In this document: piece after piece, positions 31,261 through 41,737 of the stretch | How positions within the stretch are numbered: the stretch's first letter is position 1 | Layout of the letters: each line of letters opens with the position of its first letter | Source of the DNA: Alloprevotella sp. | Lineage (GTDB): Bacteria > Bacteroidota > Bacteroidia > Bacteroidales > Bacteroidaceae | Direction of reading: 5' to 3' | Length of the DNA: 58,476 bases | Assembly: GCA_017477205.1 (NCBI GenBank) | Contig: JAFUXE010000003.1 | Location: forward strand, 1-58,476 | Program-made: the position numbers and the translations under genes | The notes under the pieces: generated by a model | Database searches by the model: none | Told to the model about the DNA's origin: nothing | Seen by the model: the letters and a program-made list of their open reading frames with translations, nothing else

Positions 31261-33747
31261 TCAAATCGGGTCCACGTCGAAATGGATGAGCACGCGGCGG
31301 TAGGGTTCCATGCCGAGCGTGATGTCGCGCGCCGCGAGGAGCGTGCGGCGCACGCCGGAGGCGGGCAGGTCGGGGCGCACTTTCAGGAGCAGGCGGCGCA
31401 GGTAGAGCGTCTGCACGCGGGCCACGGCGGGACGGTCGGGCCCCAGGAGCTCCTCCTCGGGGAAGTGGGGCCGCAGCAAGGCTGCAAACTGCGCGGCGGC
31501 GGCGGCGCAGATGCGCTCGTCGCTGTGGCGCAGCGTAATCTCAATGAGGCGGACGAAAGGCGGGTAGCCAAATGCGCGGCGCTCCGCCATCTGTCCGCGA
31601 TAGAGTGCCGTGTAGTCTCCGCGCACCACCTGTTCCACGACGCCGAGTGCCGCCTGCCGCGTCTGCAAGATGACAAGGCCGCGCTTGCCCCTGCGCCCGG
31701 CACGCCCGGCCACCTGCGACATCATCTGGAAGGCGCGTTCGTAGGCACGGAAGTCGGGCTTGTTGAGCAGCTGGTCGGCATTCAGGATGCCCACCACGCT
31801 GACGCGGGCAAAGTCCAGGCCTTTCGTCACCATCTGCGTGCCGATAAGGATGTCCGTCCTGCCTGCGGCGAAGTCGTCCAGGATGGCGTCGTAGCCGTTG
31901 CGGGTGCGCGTGGTGTCGAGGTCCATGCGGGCGGTGCGTGCCGCGGGGAACACGGCGTGTACCGCAGCCTCTATCTTCTCCGTGCCATAGCCCACGTCGC
32001 GCAGTTCCGTGTCCTCGCACTGCGGGCACTGCTTCGGCACAGGATAGGATGCGCCGCAGTAGTGGCAGACGAGGCGTCCCTCGCGCTGGTGGAAGGTGAG
32101 GGGCACGTCGCAGCGCGTACAGCGCGGCGACCATCCGCACGTGCGGCACTCCAGCACGGGACTGTAGCCGCGGCGGTTCTGGAAGAGGATAATCTGTTCG
32201 CGGTTCTCCAGCGCACGCTGCATGGCTTCCCGCAGGCGCGGCGAGAAGGGCGTGGGCATCAGGCGCTTGCGCTTCAGCTCCGCCACATCCTCCACGACGA
32301 TTTCGGGCATCGCCACGTCGCCGTAGCGCGTCGTCATCTCCACGAGGCCGTAGCGTCCTGTCTGCGCGTTGTGGTAGGTCTCCAGGGAGGGCGTCGCCGT
32401 ACCGAGCAGCACCTTTGCCCCGTACATGCGCGCCAGGACGAGGGCCGTGTCACGGGCGTTGTAGCGCGGCGCAGGCTCCTGTTGCTTGTAGGACGTCTCG
32501 TGCTCCTCGTCCACGATGACGAGTCCGAGCTTCTGATAAGGAAGGAACAGTGCCGAGCGTGCCCCGAGGATGAGGGGGAAGGGCGCATCGCCGAGCTGGC
32601 GTTTCCATAGCTCCACGCGCTCGGCGTCGGGGAACTTGGAATGATAGACGCCCATGCCGTCGCCGAAGACGCGGCCCAGTCGGCCTGTGATTTGCGTGGT
32701 CAGCGCAATCTCGGGCAAGAGGTAGAGTACCTGCTCACCGCGGGCGAGGGTTTCCTTGATGAGGCGGATGAAGACCTCCGTCTTGCCGCTCGACGTAACG
32801 CCGTGGAGCAGGCAGACGTCCTTCTCGCGGAAGATGCCGCGCACCGCCTCCAAGGCCTGCTCCTGCTGGGGGTTCAGCTGCTTCTGCAGGCTCTCGGGCA
32901 TGGCCTTCGGTGCCCGCAGGCGCGCCACCTCGAAGGCGTAGGTTTCCAGGATGCCACGGGCGCGCAGGGCCGTCAGTGCGGCCTCGCTGCCGTCGCGGTG
33001 CTCCATGAGCTCGCGCTTCGAGACCTCGCGCCGCAGCCCTTCGTTTCCCGTTGTCAGGACGGCACTCTCCCCGCTCATGTCCAGGAAGGCCAGCAACAGG
33101 CTTTCCTGACGCGGCGCACGACCGAGCGTGGGCAGCAGGGCGTTCAGCGCCGACGCGCTGCGGTAGGCCTCAGCCAGGCGCACATGGGTCTCCGTGCGCG
33201 GCCTGTAGAGGCGTTCCATGCGTTCCTCCACGCGTGCCGCACCGCGCTCCATGAGGCGGCGCACCAGCACGTGGACGCTCTTGACGCCCATTGCCTTGCG
33301 CAGGGCATCGAGGTTCTGCGCCTTGTCCGGGGAGAGGACGGTGAAGAGGATGCGCTCGCGTTCGGAGAGCGTCTCGGGTTCGGAGAAGTCGGGGTTGCGC
33401 AGGACGCCGGTCTCGCTTTCCAGGCGGAGACCCGCAGGCAGAGCGGCCTTCATCACCTCCCCCTGCGTACACATATAATAATTGGCCATCCACTGCCACA
33501 GCTGCACCTGTCGCGGCACCAGCAGCGGCTCGGCATCGACAATCTCGCGGACGTCCTTCAGCTCGAAGCCGCCCCCGGGTGCCTCGTCGTGCAGGCGCAC
33601 CACGATGCCGGAATATACCTTCGTGCGTCCCAGCGGCACGAGCACACGACTGCCCACCCGTACGTCTGCCGCCAACATGGGCGGCAGCGTATAGGTCAGC
33701 GTCCCGCCCAGGGCGAGCGGAAGCAGCACGTCAGCGTATCGGGACAT
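31261..33747 (-). CDS. priA: Primosomal protein N' (PriA helicase)
   Basis: The 828-residue protein has the N-terminal 3'-DNA-binding domain (YADVLLPLALGGTLTYTLPP), Walker A HGVTSSGKTEVFIRL, Walker B/DExH VDEEHETSYKQ, motif III LLGTATPSLE, a zinc-binding insertion with eight Cys (CRTCGWSPRCTRCD ... CHYCGA ... CPQCED) and helicase motifs V-VI (GTQMVTKGLDF, QVAGRAGRRGKRG). It reloads the replisome at stalled forks. The ATG at 33747 is preferred to a GTG three codons upstream. It lies 24 bp after asd in the same direction and is probably cotranscribed. Confidence 0.95.
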   Translation of the reverse strand: MSRYADVLLPLALGGTLTYTLPPMLAADVRVGSRVLVPLGRTKVYSGIVVRLHDEAPGGGFELKDVREIVDAEPLLVPRQVQLWQWMANYYMCTQGEVMKAALPAGLRLESETGVLRNPDFSEPETLSERERILFTVLSPDKAQNLDALRKAMGVKSVHVLVRRLMERGAARVEERMERLYRPRTETHVRLAEAYRSASALNALLPTLGRAPRQESLLLAFLDMSGESAVLTTGNEGLRREVSKRELMEHRDGSEAALTALRARGILETYAFEVARLRAPKAMPESLQKQLNPQQEQALEAVRGIFREKDVCLLHGVTSSGKTEVFIRLIKETLARGEQVLYLLPEIALTTQITGRLGRVFGDGMGVYHSKFPDAERVELWKRQLGDAPFPLILGARSALFLPYQKLGLVIVDEEHETSYKQQEPAPRYNARDTALVLARMYGAKVLLGTATPSLETYHNAQTGRYGLVEMTTRYGDVAMPEIVVEDVAELKRKRLMPTPFSPRLREAMQRALENREQIILFQNRRGYSPVLECRTCGWSPRCTRCDVPLTFHQREGRLVCHYCGASYPVPKQCPQCEDTELRDVGYGTEKIEAAVHAVFPAARTARMDLDTTRTRNGYDAILDDFAAGRTDILIGTQMVTKGLDFARVSVVGILNADQLLNKPDFRAYERAFQMMSQVAGRAGRRGKRGLVILQTRQAALGVVEQVVRGDYTALYRGQMAERRAFGYPPFVRLIEITLRHSDERICAAAAAQFAALLRPHFPEEELLGPDRPAVARVQTLYLRRLLLKVRPDLPASGVRRTLLAARDITLGMEPYRRVLIHFDVDPI

Positions 33748-33771
33748 ACCTTGCACGGAGTTGTTTACGGT

Positions 33772-34785
33772 TCAGGCGGGCAGGTTGCCTGCGCGGAGGA
33801 GGTATTCCGCAATCTGCACGGCATTCAGGGCCGCGCCCTTGCGAATCTGGTCGCCCGTGAGCCAGAAGGAAAGGCCGTTGGGGCTGGCGAGGTCCTTGCG
33901 CACGCGGCCCACATAGACATCGTCAAGGCCTGCCGTGAAGAGCGGCATGGGGTACTTCCCGGCCTGGGGCTCGTCCACGAGTGTCACGCCCTCGGCGGCG
34001 GCGATGGCCTGGCGGGCTTCCTCCACGCTGAGGGGGCGCTCCGTCTCCACCCATACGGCCTCGCTGTGGCTGCGGAGCGAAGGTACACGCACGCACGTGG
34101 CGCTGACGTTGACGTCGGAGTGCATGATCTTCTTCGTCTCGAAGAACATCTTCTTTTCCTCCTTCGTATAGTCGTCGTCCATGAATACGTCCACCTGCGG
34201 TATCATGTTGAAGGCCAGCTGGTGGGGGAACTTCTTGACCGTGACTTCCTCGCCCGCCAGCACCTGGCGGCACTGCGTCATGAGTTCGTCGATGGCCACC
34301 TGCCCGGCACCGCTTGCGGCCTGATAGGTGCTGACGCGCACCGTGCGGATGTGGCTCAGGGCCTCCAGGGCCTTGAGGACCACGACGAGCATGATGGTCG
34401 TGCAGTTGGGATTGGCGATGACGCCGCGCGGACGCACTAGGGCATCCTCGGCGTTGCACTCCGGGACGACGAGGGGTACGTCCTCGTCCATGCGGAAGGC
34501 GCTGCTGTTGTCAATCATGACGGCGCCGTGCTTCGTGATGGTCTCCAGGAACTCCTTCGAGGTTCCCGCACCGGCGCTGGCAAAGGCCACGTCCACGCCG
34601 CGGAAGTCGTCGTTGTGCTGGAGAAGCTTCACGGTGCAGGGCTTGCCGCGAAAGGTGTACGTCCTTCCTGCACTGCGCTCAGAGCCGAAGAGCAGGAGTT
34701 CATCTACAGGGAAGTTCCGTTCTGTGAGGACACGCAGAAATTCTTGTCCTACGGCGCCACTTGCGCCTACAATAGCTACTTTCAT
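33772..34785 (-). CDS. asd: Aspartate-semialdehyde dehydrogenase
   Basis: The 337-residue protein has the NADP-binding start [20 protein letters not shown], the active-site Cys128 in NPNCTTIML, and the C-terminal block [15 protein letters not shown] with the catalytic His region. It reduces aspartyl phosphate to the semialdehyde, the branch point to lysine/diaminopimelate, methionine and threonine. Length and motifs are complete. It is first of a two-gene unit with priA; a TACTTTTG box lies on the minus strand at 34812-34819. Confidence 0.95.
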   Translation of the reverse strand: MKVAIVGASGAVGQEFLRVLTERNFPVDELLLFGSERSAGRTYTFRGKPCTVKLLQHNDDFRGVDVAFASAGAGTSKEFLETITKHGAVMIDNSSAFRMDEDVPLVVPECNAEDALVRPRGVIANPNCTTIMLVVVLKALEALSHIRTVRVSTYQAASGAGQVAIDELMTQCRQVLAGEEVTVKKFPHQLAFNMIPQVDVFMDDDYTKEEKKMFFETKKIMHSDVNVSATCVRVPSLRSHSEAVWVETERPLSVEEARQAIAAAEGVTLVDEPQAGKYPMPLFTAGLDDVYVGRVRKDLASPNGLSFWLTGDQIRKGAALNAVQIAEYLLRAGNLPA

Positions 34786-34811
34786 AAGGTGAAGATGTGT
34801 TTAAATCGCCG

Positions 34812-34819
34812 CAAAAGTA
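34812..34819 (-). promoter_or_regulatory. Probable -7 box of asd
   Basis: The minus strand reads TACTTTTG 27 bp before the ATG. The divergent antiporter gene starts about 50 bp away, so both promoters share this gap. Confidence 0.5.
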
Positions 34820-34867
34820 TCACTTTCAAGCCAAACATGCCGCACAAGTCCCAATTTTTTCTTTCCT

Positions 34868-36943
34868 TTGCAGCGCGAAAACCATTCTCTGACCGTGCAT
34901 CTTCCCGTCAGCGATCCCACCTGGATCTTCTTCATCGTCCTGGGCATCATCCTCTTTGCGCCGATGCTCTTCGAGCGGCTCCGCATCCCTTCGATTGCGG
35001 GTCTCATCCTGGCGGGTTTGCTCGTAGGCCCCCACGGCTTCCACCTCCTTGACCGCGACGCAAGCTTCGAGCTTTTCGGCAAGGTGGGCATCTACTACAT
35101 CATGTTCCTCGCCTCCCTGGAGATGAACATGCAGGACGTCCGCCAGACGCGGGGCAAGGCCGTGGGCTTCGGTCTCCTTTCCTTTGCCATCCCCATCCTG
35201 CTGGGGTGCGTGGCGAACAGCGTGCTGCTCCACTACGCCTTCCTGGCCTCGCTGCTGATGGCTTCCATGTACGCTTCCCACACGCTCATCTCCTACCCCA
35301 TCGTCCTGCGCTACGGCCTTGCGCGGCGCCAGAGCGTCACGATGGCCGTGGGCGGCACCGTCGTGGCCGACACGCTGACGCTGCTCGTGCTGGCGGTTGT
35401 CAGCGAGACGTTCACGGGCGGTGAGCTGACGCTGGGCTTCTGGCTCTGGCTGCTGCTGAAGCTTGTGCTCATCGGCACGGTCATCATCGTGTTCTTCCCC
35501 CGCGCTGCGCGCTTCTTCTTCAAGCGCTACAACGACGGCGTCGTCCAGTACATCTTCGTGCTGAGCCTCGTCTTCCTCGGCGCGGGCCTGATGGAGTTCG
35601 TGGGCATGGAGGGCATCCTGGGTGCCTTCCTCGTGGGCATCGTCCTGAACCGCAGCATCCCGGCCACAAGTCCGCTGATGAACCACATCGAGTTCATCGG
35701 CAACGCCATCTTCATCCCCTACTTCCTCATCGGCGTGGGCATGCTGGTGGACATGCAGTCCCTCTTTGACATCCACGCCCTGGAGGTGGCCGGCGTGATG
35801 ATTCTGGTAGGCACGCTGGGCAAATGGCTCGCCGCGCGCTCGGCGCAGGCCATCTACCACCTCTCGCCGCGCGACGGCACGCTGCTCTTCGGCCTGACGA
35901 ACACGCGCGCTGCCGCCACGCTGGCCATCGTCATCGTGGGCAACAGCATCCTCCTGCCCGACGGCTCGCGCCTGCTGGGGGAGGCCGTGCTGAACGGCGC
36001 GATGATCCTCATCCTCTTCAGCTGCATCGTCGGCAGCTTCGTCACGGAGCGCACGGCGCGCAGCCTGGCCAGCAAGCCCGAGGCGGAGTCCCGCGAGCGC
36101 AAGCCTGCCTACCGCGAGAAGGACGACCGCATCGTCATCGCCCTGAGCAATCCCGCCACGGTGGACACGCTGGTGAACTTCGCCCTGATGGTGCGGCGCC
36201 CCATGTCCACGGCTCCCCTCTCCGCCATCAACATCGTCCTTGAGCAAAGCGAGGAGCCGCAGGCACAGGGCAGCGACATCCTCGAGAAGGCCGCGCGCAT
36301 TGCCGCCGCAGCACACGTCAGGATGCAGACGCACAGCCGCTGGAGCGTGAACGTCGTCAGCGGCCTCTCCCACAGCATGAAGGAGCTGGACGCCACGGAC
36401 CTCATCATCGGCCTGCACAGCCGCCAGAAGATATTCGAGTCCTTCTACGGGAAAATAGCAACGGACCTCATCGATGCCGTGAACCGCCAGATCATCGTCT
36501 ATCGCTCCGACATCCCCGTCAACACGCTGCGGCGCATCCACCTCGTCGTGCCCAGGAAGGCAGAGTACGAGCCGGGCTTCCGCCACTGGGCGGACCGCAT
36601 CGCGCGCCTGTCCTCGCAGCTGGGCTGCATGGTGGATGTCTATGGCGCGGAGAACTCGCTCACGGCGCTGCGCGAGCACTGGGAGCACTTCCACCCCAGC
36701 CTCCTCTGCGACCTCCACGAATACAACTCCTGGAACGACTACTTCAGCATCGCCAACCGCATGCACCAGGACCACCTCGTCGTCTTCGTCATGGCGCGGC
36801 CGGGCAGCATCTCCTACCACAACTACTTCCAGCGCCTGCCGGACCAGTTCGAGCGCTACTTCTCCCAGCGCAGCATTGCCATCATCCTGCCCGACCAGTT
36901 CCGCGGCACCATCGGCAAGACGTCCGTACTCATCAGCAAATAA
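34868..36943 (+). CDS. Cation/proton antiporter (CPA2/KefB-like) with C-terminal Usp-like domains
   Basis: The 691-residue protein has about twelve membrane segments in its first 400 residues (LFERLRIPSIAGLILAGLLV, GKVGIYYIMFLASLEMNMQD, MASMYASHTLISYPIVLRYG, GILGAFLVGIVLNRSIP). This is the Na+/H+-exchanger fold of CPA2 transporters. The C-terminal cytoplasmic part (about 420-690) reads like two universal-stress-protein-type domains (DDRIVIALSNPATVDTLVNF, LIDAVNRQIIVYRSDIPVNT), likely regulatory. The start is uncertain: no in-frame ATG exists near; TTG at 34868 and GTG at 34895 are the choices. Ion specificity cannot be told. Confidence 0.88.
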   Translation: MQRENHSLTVHLPVSDPTWIFFIVLGIILFAPMLFERLRIPSIAGLILAGLLVGPHGFHLLDRDASFELFGKVGIYYIMFLASLEMNMQDVRQTRGKAVGFGLLSFAIPILLGCVANSVLLHYAFLASLLMASMYASHTLISYPIVLRYGLARRQSVTMAVGGTVVADTLTLLVLAVVSETFTGGELTLGFWLWLLLKLVLIGTVIIVFFPRAARFFFKRYNDGVVQYIFVLSLVFLGAGLMEFVGMEGILGAFLVGIVLNRSIPATSPLMNHIEFIGNAIFIPYFLIGVGMLVDMQSLFDIHALEVAGVMILVGTLGKWLAARSAQAIYHLSPRDGTLLFGLTNTRAAATLAIVIVGNSILLPDGSRLLGEAVLNGAMILILFSCIVGSFVTERTARSLASKPEAESRERKPAYREKDDRIVIALSNPATVDTLVNFALMVRRPMSTAPLSAINIVLEQSEEPQAQGSDILEKAARIAAAAHVRMQTHSRWSVNVVSGLSHSMKELDATDLIIGLHSRQKIFESFYGKIATDLIDAVNRQIIVYRSDIPVNTLRRIHLVVPRKAEYEPGFRHWADRIARLSSQLGCMVDVYGAENSLTALREHWEHFHPSLLCDLHEYNSWNDYFSIANRMHQDHLVVFVMARPGSISYHNYFQRLPDQFERYFSQRSIAIILPDQFRGTIGKTSVLISK

Positions 36944-36995
36944 GCCCCCCTACGGATACATATATTTATTCACCAACCAATACACAAACGCAACA

Positions 36996-37517
36996 ATGAA
37001 AAAATTATTCAGCCTCCTCGGCCTCGCTCTTGTGCTGATGGCCGCAGCTCCTGCCATGGCGCAGGCACAGAACGTAGAGAAAAGCCTCGAAGGCAAGTGG
37101 AAAATCAGCATCGAGGAAGAGGTCACACTCGTCATCACGCTGAAAGAAGCCGGCGCGCTGCAGTTCGGCATCATGGCCACGCCCGAAGACCTTGACGGTC
37201 CCATCGTTGTCAGCATGGGCGGCACGTGGGGCTTCACGCCCAATCCCGAAGGCCCCGGCCTCGGCGTCCTGAGCCTTGAGCCCAGCGCAGAAGACTTTGA
37301 CTTCGAGTATCTTGGCAACAACTCAGAAATAAAAGCCTTCTTCGCCATGCTGACACCCGACCAGCTCAAGGAAATGGGTGGAGCGCTGACGGAGGAACTC
37401 GATGCAAAGAACGTCATCGTGCTCGAGGTCACGGACGAGACCCTCACCGTGAAGGGCGTTTCGGACGAGGAGGACGAAGAAGAGCAGGAACCCAGAGTGT
37501 TCGAGCGCGTCAAGTAA
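36996..37517 (+). CDS. Exported lipocalin-like protein of unknown function
   Basis: The 173-residue protein starts with a clear signal peptide (MKKLFSLLGLALVLMAAAPA, cleavage near AQAQN). The mature part is a series of beta strands (GKWKISIEEEVTLVITLKEA, GALQFGIMATP) and an acidic C-terminus, DEEDEEEQEP. The GKW start of the first strand suggests a lipocalin-like or calycin fold, as in Bacteroidota DUF4923/DUF5004-type proteins, but I do not assign a family. It stands alone 52 bp after the antiporter gene and is followed by two hairpins. Confidence 0.75.
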   Translation: MKKLFSLLGLALVLMAAAPAMAQAQNVEKSLEGKWKISIEEEVTLVITLKEAGALQFGIMATPEDLDGPIVVSMGGTWGFTPNPEGPGLGVLSLEPSAEDFDFEYLGNNSEIKAFFAMLTPDQLKEMGGALTEELDAKNVIVLEVTDETLTVKGVSDEEDEEEQEPRVFERVK

Positions 37518-37530
37518 GCCGCACCACGCA

Positions 37531-37604
37531 AATGCCAGCCCCGTGCTGGCATTCCCCACAACATCATAGCAGCGGGGATGTGCCTTTTTCGGCACATCCC
37601 CGCT
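37531..37604. terminator. Double hairpin between convergent genes
   Basis: AATGCCAGC/GCTGGCATT (37531-37553) is followed by a perfect 14-bp stem AGCGGGGATGTGCC/GGCACATCCCCGCT (37571-37604) with a T-rich loop. It can end transcripts from both sides. Confidence 0.75.
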
Positions 37605-37672
37605 GTCGTTGCAATTTTACGGATTCCTTTTCAAATCCGCAAGGGAAAGGGGAGGGAAATGTGGCGGGGCGG

Positions 37673-38329
37673 CTACTCTCCGCCCTCGGAAGCGGGAGCG
37701 GGTGCGCGGAGGATGTAGAGCGTGTGGGAACGGGAGCCCTGCGTGTCGAGGGGCGATGCGGGGTCGCTGGCGAGGCGGCGCAGTTCGCGCTGCGCGGAGG
37801 AGCGGCTGAGCCCCGTGAGGTAGGCGTAGGCGGAGACGCTCATCGTGTGCCGGCGCCCGAGGTAGTCCACGGCGGCGGCGAGGCGCTCCCCGAGGGTTTC
37901 GATGCGCGGGGACGTCTCGCGGTCGCGGGGCATCAGGCGCTCAAGGGAGGCGGCGGAGCGGGTGCGGGCCACGAGGCCCTTGTCCGGCGTGAAGTTGATG
38001 CTGCCCACCTCCACGCTGCGGCCCGTGCGGCGACCCGTGGAGCCGTCCTCCTCCTCGCGCTCGAAGTCGCGCATCACCTGCAGCGAGGCGCGGAAGCGTC
38101 CCAGGCCCTCGATGCAGACGGTCTTGCCGAGCGCCATCTGCCATGCCATCTCCTCCACCAGCGCCGTCACGGCGCCGCAGACGTCGCCGCGCGTGAACGT
38201 GGAGGCGTCCGCTATTTTCCTTGCCATCTTGTCCAGGGAGACCTCGCCCGTGCTGAGCATCTGCGGGTACATGCGGCCGCCGACGGCGTTCATCTCGTCG
38301 GGCAGCCTGCGCATTACGAATTTTGCCAT
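37673..38329 (-). CDS. HU-like DNA-binding protein with extra C-terminal winged-helix-like domain
   Basis: The 218-residue protein begins MAKFVMRRLPDEMNAVGGRM, then an HU-like fold at about residues 25-130 (STFTRGDVCGAVTALVEEMA, ALGKTVCIEGLGRFRASLQV), the arrangement of the Bacteroidota 'HU family/viral histone-like' proteins. Unlike ordinary HU it continues with about 75 residues (IETLGERLAAAVDYLGRRHT, LTGLSRSSAQRELRRLAS) that look like a winged helix-turn-helix, so it may be a sequence-specific architectural protein. The ATG at 38329 follows a good promoter. The divergent upstream DNA is filled by 21- and 22-bp arrays. Confidence 0.82.
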   Translation of the reverse strand: MAKFVMRRLPDEMNAVGGRMYPQMLSTGEVSLDKMARKIADASTFTRGDVCGAVTALVEEMAWQMALGKTVCIEGLGRFRASLQVMRDFEREEEDGSTGRRTGRSVEVGSINFTPDKGLVARTRSAASLERLMPRDRETSPRIETLGERLAAAVDYLGRRHTMSVSAYAYLTGLSRSSAQRELRRLASDPASPLDTQGSRSHTLYILRAPAPASEGGE

Positions 38330-38358
38330 AGTGCTTCTCGGTTTTGTGTATTGCGCAA

Positions 38359-38390
38359 CAAAGGTACGACAGTCCCGGGAAAAGGGCAAG
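38359..38390 (-). promoter_or_regulatory. Promoter of the HU-like gene
   Basis: On the minus strand CTTG (38387-38390) and TACCTTTG (38359-38366) are 20 bp apart; the ATG follows after 29 bp. Confidence 0.7.
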
Positions 38391-38428
38391 AGAATGCGGG
38401 GAAAAAGCATCGAAAGTGCGCTCTTTTC

Positions 38429-38512
38429 TATAAACCACGTCCTGATTTATACAAATCACGTCCTGATTTCTATAAATCACGTCCTGATTTTTGTAAATCA
38501 CGTCGTGGTTTA
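38429..38512. repeat. 21-bp tandem array (four units)
   Basis: Units of the type TATAAATCACGTCCTGATTT plus one base run at 38429, 38450, 38471 and 38492. Each contains the dyad AAATCA-CGTCC-TGATTT. The region has no gene. Confidence 0.93.
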
Positions 38513-38522
38513 TAGAATACGG

Positions 38523-38742
38523 GGCACTCACGGAGCCTTTTCACGGCACTTTCGAGGCGTTTTTCCGGCACTGACGCGGCGTTTTCACGGCACTGACGCG
38601 GCGTTTTCACGGCACCGACGAGGCGTTTTCACGGCATCAACGAGGCGGCAACGTGCCTTTAAAGAGGCAAATCATCGCCTCCGGGAGGGCGGCGACGTGC
38701 CTCCGGAGGGGCCGGACTGCGCCCTCGCGCAGGCGCAGCGGC
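38523..38742. repeat. 22-bp phased array (ten units, six clearly similar)
   Basis: Units begin every 22 bp from 38523 (GGCACTGACGCGGCG type). The first six are clearly related; the next four (from 38655) diverge strongly but keep the GCC start and the 22-bp phase. It fills most of the HU-like/DUF6242 divergent gap. Confidence 0.85.
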
Positions 38743-38796
38743 GGGGGCGCGGGAGCGTTAGAATGTGTTAACGGCGTGTGAGAAAACGTGAAATTG

Positions 38797-38828
38797 TTTG
38801 GCTCTTTGGCCGACTTGTCGTATTTTTG
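38797..38828 (+). promoter_or_regulatory. Promoter of the DUF6242 lipoprotein gene
   Basis: TTTG (38797-38800), 20 bp, then TATTTTTG (38821-38828): the best consensus match in the window. The ATG is 29 bp downstream. Confidence 0.78.
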
Positions 38829-38857
38829 CGCCTTGTATTTGACATCGGACCACACAA

Positions 38858-40228
38858 ATGAATAAAAATATATTCGGGACAGCGCTCCTCCTGCTCTGCA
38901 CCACCCTCTTCGCCGGCAGTTGTGCCGGCAGCGACGACAACACGTACGAAACCTCCGGAAGCTGCATCATCACGGCCGTACAGCTGGGCTCGCTGGTGCG
39001 CACCCTGCACACGACGGCCGCCGACGGCTCGGACAGCACGTACACCGTCACCGTGCAAGGCACCGACTACCCCCTCACCATAGACCAGCTGCGAGGCACC
39101 ATCTGCAACCTTGACTCCCTGCCCGTGGGCACGGACGTCAGCCGCACGGTGCTGGCCACGCTCACGGCCTCCGGCAGCGTATCCATCAAGTCGCTCGCAA
39201 CGGGCGAGGACACGCTCTTCGTGGCCTCGGACAGCACGGACTTCTCCCAGACCCGCTTCGTCACCGCCTACGCCACCGACGGCGTCTCGCGCCGCACCTA
39301 TGCCGTGGAGCTCCGCGTGCACCGGGAGTGGGCCGACTCCACGACGTGGACCCTCGGCGGCCGCCATGAGGCGCTTGAGACGCTGAGCGCCGGCAGCGGC
39401 TGCGTGGAGGACGGCGTGCTGCACGCCTTCGCCCGCCTGGCCCAGGGCCCTGCGCACCTGACGACGCCCGCCCTTTCGCCGGGCAGCGGCTGGAGCGTAC
39501 AGGCCGTCGGCAACGGGAACCTCGACGTGCGCTCCGTGCGCCGCATGGGCAGCAAGTGGTACGCCCTGGCAGCGGGGCAGCTCGTGGCCAGCGACAACGG
39601 CAGCGACTGGAGCAGCGAGGGCCTGCAGGCAACGAGCTACACCGCCCTCGCGGCAGCGGCCACGGCCTCCGGCATCCTCGTGGCCACGGACGGCGAGAAC
39701 TTCTTCAGCAGCACCGACGGCGGGGCCAGCTGGACGCAGGACGAGCGCGAAAGCGGCGCCCTGCCCCAGGCCGGCATCAGCGGCACCGTCCTGACCTCGG
39801 AGGCAGACCCCACGCTGGAGCGCGCCTACGTCATCGGCACACGCGACGGACAGACGGAACTCTGGTGCCGCACGCTGGACTCCACGGGACGCAGCAGCCA
39901 GCCCTGGATGCACATCACGACAAGCCGCGACGCTGACAAGGCCTGCCCCCTCCTCGACAACTACACCCTCCTGCCCTACGACGGCGGACTGCTCCTCCTG
40001 GGCGAAGCCGCCGGCGACCTCTCCGTGCCCGTCGTCAGCTACGACGGCGGCCGCACGTGGCAGCGCAACGTGCTGAAGCGTCCCGCCGCAGCCTCCGCGA
40101 AGGCCGTCTGCGCCGCCGCCGGCACAGGCGGACAGGTATACCTCCTGCTGGGCGGCGAGGGACAGCTCTGGTACGGGCACGTCAACCGCCTCGGATGGCG
40201 CGACATCCCGACCGCCTTCAGGAAATAA
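38858..40228 (+). CDS. DUF6242 lipoprotein with BNR/sialidase-like repeats
   Basis: The 456-residue protein has a lipoprotein signal (FGTALLLLCTTLFAGSC, Cys22). An N-terminal beta domain (about 35-150, with YPLTIDQLRGTICNLDSLPV) matches DUF6242, and residues about 160-456 form repeated blades with Asp-box-like phrases (SDNGSDWSSEG, STDGGASWTQDE, SYDGGRTWQRN). It is therefore a surface or periplasmic propeller protein; the ligand is unknown. It is first in a run leading to the DUF6089, uppS and bamA genes. Confidence 0.85.
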   Translation: MNKNIFGTALLLLCTTLFAGSCAGSDDNTYETSGSCIITAVQLGSLVRTLHTTAADGSDSTYTVTVQGTDYPLTIDQLRGTICNLDSLPVGTDVSRTVLATLTASGSVSIKSLATGEDTLFVASDSTDFSQTRFVTAYATDGVSRRTYAVELRVHREWADSTTWTLGGRHEALETLSAGSGCVEDGVLHAFARLAQGPAHLTTPALSPGSGWSVQAVGNGNLDVRSVRRMGSKWYALAAGQLVASDNGSDWSSEGLQATSYTALAAAATASGILVATDGENFFSSTDGGASWTQDERESGALPQAGISGTVLTSEADPTLERAYVIGTRDGQTELWCRTLDSTGRSSQPWMHITTSRDADKACPLLDNYTLLPYDGGLLLLGEAAGDLSVPVVSYDGGRTWQRNVLKRPAAASAKAVCAAAGTGGQVYLLLGGEGQLWYGHVNRLGWRDIPTAFRK

Positions 40229-40296
40229 AAGCGCATCTGGCAGGACAGACAAACGACACACGCTTCAAGAACCATACGCAAAGAACCAGCCGCCCC

Positions 40297-40986
40297 GTGA
40301 GACTCCGCCTCCTCCTCCCCGCACTCCTCCTGGCTGCCGCCAGCGCGCTGCACGCCCAGGAAGACACCTTCTACCGCCTTGAGCTGGGCGGCAGCCTGGG
40401 GGCAGGCTTCTCCCTGAACGACCTGAACTCCCGCTTCCTCGGCTCGCCGGACATCGCCATCGGCGGCACGGCGCGCTTCCCGCTGAATCCGCGCATGGCC
40501 GTCAAGACGCGGCTCTCATACCTCGGCCTCAGCGGCAAGACGGCCCTGGACGGCGACTTCTACCCCGCCGACGTGAACGCCTCCGGCCCCGACCGCCTGC
40601 AATACAAGATGAGCGGCGGCCTCGTGGACCTGACGGGGCTGTTCGAACTGCACTTCCTCCCCTACGGATGGGCGCAGGGCTTCCAGGGGCACAAGCGCAT
40701 CACGCCCTACGTGCAGGCCGGCCTCGGCTTCACGTACGCCACGCCCGGCAAGGCCTTCTGCGCCAACATCCCCCTCGGCGTGGGCGTGAAATGGAAAATC
40801 CGCGAGCGCCTGAACCTCTCCCTGGACTGGACGTTCCACTTCACGGCCAGCGACAAGCTGGACGGCCTGGAGGCGCCCCACGGCATCAAGTCCTCAGAGT
40901 TCCGCAACAAGGACCACTACAGCCTGACCCTCGTCAGCCTGACCTACGACCTCTCGCCGCGATGCCCCACATGCAACAAAGACTAA
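40297..40986 (+). CDS. DUF6089-like outer-membrane beta-barrel protein
   Basis: The 229-residue protein starts with GTG and a signal peptide ([20 protein letters not shown]). The mature chain is a porin-like barrel ([77 protein letters not shown]). In Bacteroidota a DUF6089 gene regularly stands just before uppS and bamA, as here, so it probably has a role in outer-membrane assembly. Earlier in-frame starts would read through the previous gene. Five bases separate it from uppS. Confidence 0.85.
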   Translation: MRLRLLLPALLLAAASALHAQEDTFYRLELGGSLGAGFSLNDLNSRFLGSPDIAIGGTARFPLNPRMAVKTRLSYLGLSGKTALDGDFYPADVNASGPDRLQYKMSGGLVDLTGLFELHFLPYGWAQGFQGHKRITPYVQAGLGFTYATPGKAFCANIPLGVGVKWKIRERLNLSLDWTFHFTASDKLDGLEAPHGIKSSEFRNKDHYSLTLVSLTYDLSPRCPTCNKD

Positions 40987-40990
40987 CACC

Positions 40991-41733
<743 letters not shown>

Positions 41734-41737
<4 letters not shown>

